NCBI RefSeq assembly: GCF_024294785.1
Contig: NZ_JANCLT010000002.1
Coordinates: 487,307 to 551,306, forward strand
Origin: Ectobacillus ponti
Lineage (GTDB): Bacteria > Bacillota > Bacilli > Bacillales > Bacillaceae_G
DNA length: 64,000 nucleotides
Reading direction: 5' to 3'
Under the pieces are notes generated by a model. It did no database searches, had not been told where the DNA came from, and worked only from the letters and a program-made list of their open reading frames with translations. Position 1 is the stretch's first letter. Each line of letters begins with the position of its first letter. Of the stretch, positions 60,278 to 64,000 are shown in pieces. A program made the translations under genes and the position numbers.

Positions 60278-61642
60278 CTACGCTGACAATTTTATCTGTC
60301 TCTGTTTTTTTCCTCTATATGCGTGCAAAGCAAACAGTAGAATAAACCATAGAGGCGTCAGTAAAAGGGCGGGTCTTGTAGCTTCCGCAAACAGCATAAC
60401 AATCAGAATGACAGCAAACAATCCTAGAACAGCATAATTCATAAATGGTGTAAATGGTGCTTTGAACTTTGATTTTGCCTGTAAATCCGGACGTGTTTTC
60501 TTATATCTAACATGGCAAACCAGGATGACGCCCCAAACCCAGATAAAGCAGATGGCACTGATGGTTGTAACAATTCCAAAGGCTTGCTCCGGAATGAGTT
60601 TGCTCAACAGGGCACCACCTGATAAAACGAGAGTAGAGATCAACAACGCATTCCCTGGTACATGATTTTTATTCAGCTTGGCAAAGCTTGCCGGCCCCTG
60701 GCCATTACTGCTTAAGGTATATAGGATTCTGCTTGTTGAGAACATCCCGCTGTTGCAAGCAGAGGCAGCCGAGGTTAAGACAACAAAATTAATGATTCCC
60801 GCAGCAATTGGAACTCCCACCAGGCTGAATGTTTTCACAAAGGGGCTTTCACCTGCATGCAATGCTGTCCACGGGCTGATGCATAAAAGAATGATTAAAG
60901 AACCCACATAGAAGAAGAGAATTCTTAACGGAATTTTATTAATTGCCGATGGGATGCTTTTTTCCGGATTGGATGTCTCTGCCGCCGTCACACCCACCAA
61001 TTCCATGCCGGTAAATGCAAACACAACCATTTGGAAGGAAAGCAGGAAGCCTGTAGTTCCGTTTGGAAACAACCCGCCATGAGCCCAAAGGTTCTTTACG
61101 GAAACTATCCCTGAGTCTGTCTTGAATCCAATCACCAGCAGAATAATGCCAACGCTGATCAGTGCAAGAATAGTAATTACCTTTACCAAAGCAAACCAGA
61201 ATTCCAATTCTCCAAAGAGCTTCACCGTTAATAGATTCAGGCCCAATAATATCATCAAACAGATGATGGCAGGTACCCATTGTGGGATATGGAACCAATA
61301 TCGTACATATACACCAACCGCAATCACATCAGCCATTGCAGTCATAATCCAACAAAACCAGTATGTCCATCCGGTTACAAACGCTGCACGCGGTCCCAGG
61401 TAGTCCTCTGCAATGTCGGTAAAAGATTGATAGCCCGCTTTGGACAGCAGGAGCTCTCCCAGCGCCCTCATGATGAAAAAGCAGGCGATGCCTACAATGA
61501 GATAGGCCAGTATAATAGATGGTCCTGCCACCTGTATGGCTTTACCAGATCCTAAGAACAATCCGGTGCCAATGGTTCCGCCAATTGCTATCAGTTGGAC
61601 GTGCCTGTTTGCTAAATCTCGTTTTAATTCTTGCTGTGCCAA
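60278..61642 (-). CDS. Amino-acid permease of the CycA (D-Ala/D-Ser/Gly) type
   Basis: The 454-residue APC-family permease has 12 membrane helices and an N-terminus ELKRDLANRHVQLIAIGGTIGTGLFLGSG. It also has FAFTGMELVGVTAAETSNPEKSIP and SACNSGMFSTSRILYTLS, all typical of CycA. CycA transports D-alanine, D-serine and glycine; the glycine riboswitch directly upstream supports glycine or alanine as substrate. It lies upstream of, and in the same direction as, the sulfur amino-acid cluster, from which its terminator separates it. Confidence 0.93.
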   Translation of the reverse strand: MAQQELKRDLANRHVQLIAIGGTIGTGLFLGSGKAIQVAGPSIILAYLIVGIACFFIMRALGELLLSKAGYQSFTDIAEDYLGPRAAFVTGWTYWFCWIMTAMADVIAVGVYVRYWFHIPQWVPAIICLMILLGLNLLTVKLFGELEFWFALVKVITILALISVGIILLVIGFKTDSGIVSVKNLWAHGGLFPNGTTGFLLSFQMVVFAFTGMELVGVTAAETSNPEKSIPSAINKIPLRILFFYVGSLIILLCISPWTALHAGESPFVKTFSLVGVPIAAGIINFVVLTSAASACNSGMFSTSRILYTLSSNGQGPASFAKLNKNHVPGNALLISTLVLSGGALLSKLIPEQAFGIVTTISAICFIWVWGVILVCHVRYKKTRPDLQAKSKFKAPFTPFMNYAVLGLFAVILIVMLFAEATRPALLLTPLWFILLFALHAYRGKKQRQIKLSA

Positions 61643-61729
61643 TTTGAATTCCTCCTACATCCATTGTGGTGCCAGTTTAAATGCGAGATAATCCAACATC
61701 TAAATGGCCTTCTAGCTTCCTGGACAATA

Positions 61730-61760
61730 AAAAAAGAGATTGGATGCTCTCCAATCTCGT
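61730..61760 (-). terminator. Riboswitch-linked terminator before the permease
   Basis: GAGATTGGA/TCCAATCTC stem followed by T7 on the minus strand, between the glycine aptamer and the permease start. It is probably the expression platform. Confidence 0.85.
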
Positions 61761-61826
61761 GGTCATAAGAATAACAAATAATACCTGTTCCACTGGAAAT
61801 TCCAGCACAACAAATATATATTCAGT

Positions 61827-61912
61827 ACTCTTCTGTCCTTTTGCCTGAGATTGTGAACCCTTCGGCGCCGCACATGCATGCGGTCTCTCCAGAAGCTGCT
61901 CCTGCTATAGTG
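61827..61912 (-). ncRNA. Glycine riboswitch aptamer (single)
   Basis: Read on the minus strand it contains the glycine-aptamer landmarks GGAGAGACC, GCGCCGAAGGG and CTCAGGCAAAAGGACAGA in order. Only one aptamer is seen; the expected second copy is replaced by the terminator region. A promoter, TTGACA-17 bp-TAGAGT (minus strand, 62005 to 61977), lies upstream. Confidence 0.9.
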
Positions 61913-61976
61913 TGATCCATAGCAATCATAGCTTGTTGCTTATTCAGTTTTTCACAAGGAATAACTATTGTTCAAT

Positions 61977-62005
61977 ACTCTAATGTTATTTAGGTATCTT
62001 GTCAA
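61977..62005 (-). promoter_or_regulatory. Promoter of the glycine riboswitch transcript
   Basis: TTGACA (62000-62005) and TAGAGT (61977-61982) separated by 17 bp on the minus strand. Confidence 0.6.
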
Positions 62006-62270
62006 TATTAAAATATAAAACTTGTCTCCATTTTGATGGGATAGACATCGGCCTTTTCCATAAGCCGTTGTACACGCTTGGGGCCAACCACCTCGTCCTG
62101 TGGCATTAAAATCGGCTGAATTTTGGGCAACTGATAATGCTTTTTGCCCTTCCGATAAATCTCCGAAATTTGTTTTATATACGCCTTCTGTCATTGGTAG
62201 AAAACCCAGTATTTGGTATAACATTCCCTTGCCTATTGCTATACCCGCTCCGACAGCTCAATTTCCGTTA
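62006..62270 (-). other. Possible decayed coding remnant
   Basis: On the minus strand two frames look protein-like over the same stretch: AVGAGIAIGKGMLYQILGFL with a continuation to about 61952, and, in another frame, a lysine-rich ending LPKIQPILMPQDEVVGPKRV. Neither has a good start. This could be the C-terminal debris of a larger, perhaps toxin-like gene. The evidence is weak. Confidence 0.2.
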
Positions 62271-62524
62271 CTTTCTCGCGAATATAACCATGCTCCTTTT
62301 TTGGAATTACATTTTTTTCTTTCAAATGAGCAATTTACTTTCAAAGGTTCTTTGCGTCCTAAAGAACTATTAGTTCTTTCTGGGGATCCCCCAATTGGGG
62401 AAAACTGCTTAATCTACTTGTATAATGCATATTCTGAAACACTATATTCGTCCACTAACTATTTGACTGAACTGCCTGCACAATATAACTCCACAATGGT
62501 TTTCTTGAACCCCCCGTTGTAATG

Positions 62525-63096
62525 CTCCCACTGCACTTTAGACATATCCTTTCTGTCATTCATTGTACTAATCTCACAATGATTTTTCCATGGAACTATA
62601 ATAATTCTACTATAGTATTAAGAACAACTGTTTATCTAAATTGCGGGGGAACTATTTTAACATCAGCTTTGGATCCCTGACCTATTTTTATTGAAAACTC
62701 CAAGACAAGTACGGTTAGGGCAAACATCCTCATTCCATCCTCCATTACATCTGAATATATCCCCACTTTTAATAATTTAAAATAGTTTGAACCTGATATA
62801 TCTTCAAGGTTCCATCCACTCTTTTCTCCTTTTTCTAAACAGTCTGTTTAAAACACTGAAAGTATGTAAATAATCACCTATAGAAGTGCATTAAAATCAT
62901 TTTTGATTATATTCAAATAACTACTTTAATCCAAAGTTTCAAGAAATAAGAGGTGAAATGACTATGAATGTCCTAACTTGCGGCAAACCGTATATTTTCT
63001 CCCGCAGACAAAAAAAGTCACAGGGATAACATTCCTTTTTAGGACTTTGAATGTCTCCACCTTTGGTCTTTTGAATAAAAAGGAGGATTTTCACAA
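62525..63096. other. AT-rich gap with no recognised gene
   Basis: Composition is markedly richer in A and T than the rest of the window. The only candidate is a 23-codon frame at 62958-63029 (MTMNVLTCGKPYIFSRRQKK) preceded by GAGGTG, which I cannot support as a gene. I see no tRNA or clear terminator. Confidence 0.5.
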
Positions 63097-63942
63097 ATGT
63101 ACTATCCCAATACTATTGAAAAAATTTGTTATGATGAAAAGCACATAGAGGGCGTTGTTGAAGAAATTAAGGTGAATTTCCCTTCCTATTTTGAGCGATG
63201 TATTGAATTTGAAGAGGGCTCTGAAATTTCCCTATTGGCAGGGCAAACGGAAAAAACGGCAGAGGTTGGCTGTGGAAGTGCTGTGAAAATGAAGGTAAGG
63301 AACATCCGTCAGATTCTAACTGAAATAATGACCAAGGGGATTGAAAAGTTCAATAGGGGCCGTCTAGGCTATCTTGAGTTATTGAATATTGAAGCCCTTG
63401 AAGAATTTGAGGACAGTCCTGCCGTTTTCAAAAGTGCTTTATGGCGGGAATGTCGAATCATTCAAAAATCATTGATGAGCAAGTCAAAAGAGCTTGATAA
63501 GTTTCAGAGGGATTTTAATTTAGCCAATCCTAATGATTTATTGACAGTCTGCCGAAATATATCCACCTTTTCTTCCTGGTACACTGAAGAATTTAACGAT
63601 GTTGATTACGATTCGCTAAAGGGATTGGCAAGTTTAAAGTTAAGTAAGCTAGATACAGAGGAATACACAGTTGTAAGAGTACTTGGTGGCGGAATTAAAA
63701 GTCAATTCCTTCATAAATTACAACCTTCCTATTTTCCTTATCGCTCAAAGGAGGCAATTTGGGCTCTCTGGTATTTAACTAATCAGAAGGACTTCGATTG
63801 CAAGGAGAAATCGCAGTTTTTAATGATCAGTAAGGAGAAATCAGCTATAACCCAAAATTACTTCTATCCTTATGAATTATTTGGATACTATGCATACCAG
63901 GTTTATCTGCTGTTGAAGAAAGAGGTGTTTAATGCAAAATAA
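63097..63942 (+). CDS. Protein of unknown function in the AT-rich end region
   Basis: AAAAGGAGG precedes the ATG by 9 bases, so the 281-residue frame is credible. I recognise no domain. It has no signal peptide or membrane helix. It is mostly helical with several Cys, a Gly-rich spot (VVRVLGGGIKSQFLHKLQPS) and a C-terminal aromatic segment (YFYPYELFGYYAYQVYLLLK). The C-terminal part, with a basic loop, Tyr/Trp-rich helices and SYFPYRSKEAIWALWYLTN, might bind nucleic acid. Base composition differs from the neighbours, which suggests horizontal acquisition. The window ends 58 bases later. Confidence 0.7.
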   Translation: MYYPNTIEKICYDEKHIEGVVEEIKVNFPSYFERCIEFEEGSEISLLAGQTEKTAEVGCGSAVKMKVRNIRQILTEIMTKGIEKFNRGRLGYLELLNIEALEEFEDSPAVFKSALWRECRIIQKSLMSKSKELDKFQRDFNLANPNDLLTVCRNISTFSSWYTEEFNDVDYDSLKGLASLKLSKLDTEEYTVVRVLGGGIKSQFLHKLQPSYFPYRSKEAIWALWYLTNQKDFDCKEKSQFLMISKEKSAITQNYFYPYELFGYYAYQVYLLLKKEVFNAK

Positions 63943-64000
63943 AAGTACAGACTATTGCAAGGGATTTGTACATAGTACGAGTGCATAAAAAAAGGCTTGC

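Noticed and set aside
62347-62379. Three GTTCTTT-type half-sites as a third SinR operator
   Set aside because: The half-sites are 7 and 5 bp apart rather than the 2-bp spacing of the good sites, and no gene starts within 500 bp.
62100-62522. Plus-strand frame of 140 codons
   Set aside because: Composition is unlike a protein, it has no RBS, and it overlaps better minus-strand coding debris.

Overview
The window is about 64 kb of chromosome from a low-to-medium GC Gram-positive bacterium, most likely a member of the Bacillaceae. The supports are purine-rich Shine-Dalgarno sequences with frequent TTG and GTG starts, strong hairpin/poly-T terminators, a parS site (29647-29662), SinR, PerR, CcpA (cre) and FadR-type operators, two PspA proteins, RsbQ, class F-type sortase, arginase, malate:quinone oxidoreductase and DUF2382/DUF779 proteins. 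I do not assign a species. I found no rRNA, tRNA, CRISPR array or intact insertion sequence. About 60 protein genes are supported.

Layout. 1-7.6 kb is a cell-envelope block: a secreted coiled-coil protein with SinR-like operators, a GNAT enzyme, two exported proteins, two PspA paralogues (one in an operon with a Gly/Met/His-rich membrane protein) and a two-repeat wall-anchored protein next to its sortase. 7.6-12.8 kb holds Ohr and a FadR-type regulator divergent from a sugar-acid operon (dehydrogenase, tetronate kinase-like protein, GntP permease). 12.9-20.9 kb has a P450, a UbiB-like kinase, an iron alcohol dehydrogenase, an unusual ATP-binding protein and an ABC-F protein preceded by two perfect DnaA boxes. 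21.1-28.5 kb has a lone IcaB-like polysaccharide deacetylase under apparent SinR control, a nuclease-XPD helicase fusion and an HD-GYP/hybrid kinase two-component pair. 28.6-34 kb has msrA with a decayed msrB domain, rocF, an HAD phosphatase, a first RluF-like enzyme and an M20 amidohydrolase. 34-41.3 kb has zwf and gndA flanking a MacAB-like efflux operon. 41.4-50.5 kb has a methyltransferase, two DUF2382 proteins, an RsbQ plus PAS-GGDEF pair, a second RluF, DUF805, ahpCF and mqo. 50.8-61.6 kb has aldehyde dehydrogenase/DUF779, an unknown 509-residue protein, a LytTR-DUF3021 module, a hydrolase, an amino-acid ABC cluster with homocysteine methyltransferase (binding protein frameshifted) and a CycA-type permease behind a glycine riboswitch. 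The last 2.4 kb is AT-rich, gene-poor and ends in an unrecognised gene.

How the parts connect. Three envelope operons (pspA, the pspA2 operon and the efflux operon) carry the same promoter architecture: two TTAAG half-sites 11 bp apart with the -10 hexamer exactly 15 bp further on. This suggests one OmpR-family regulator for a membrane-stress regulon. Biofilm and c-di-GMP are a second theme: SinR-type palindromes before the deacetylase and the 187-residue secreted protein, an HD-GYP phosphodiesterase with its kinase, and a diguanylate cyclase whose PAS domain sits next to RsbQ. Carbon control is visible as cre-like sites before the sugar-acid operon and the aldehyde dehydrogenase. Peroxide defence (ahpCF with PerR boxes, ohr, msrA) is the third theme.

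All functional statements rest on reading motifs by eye; no database search was possible.
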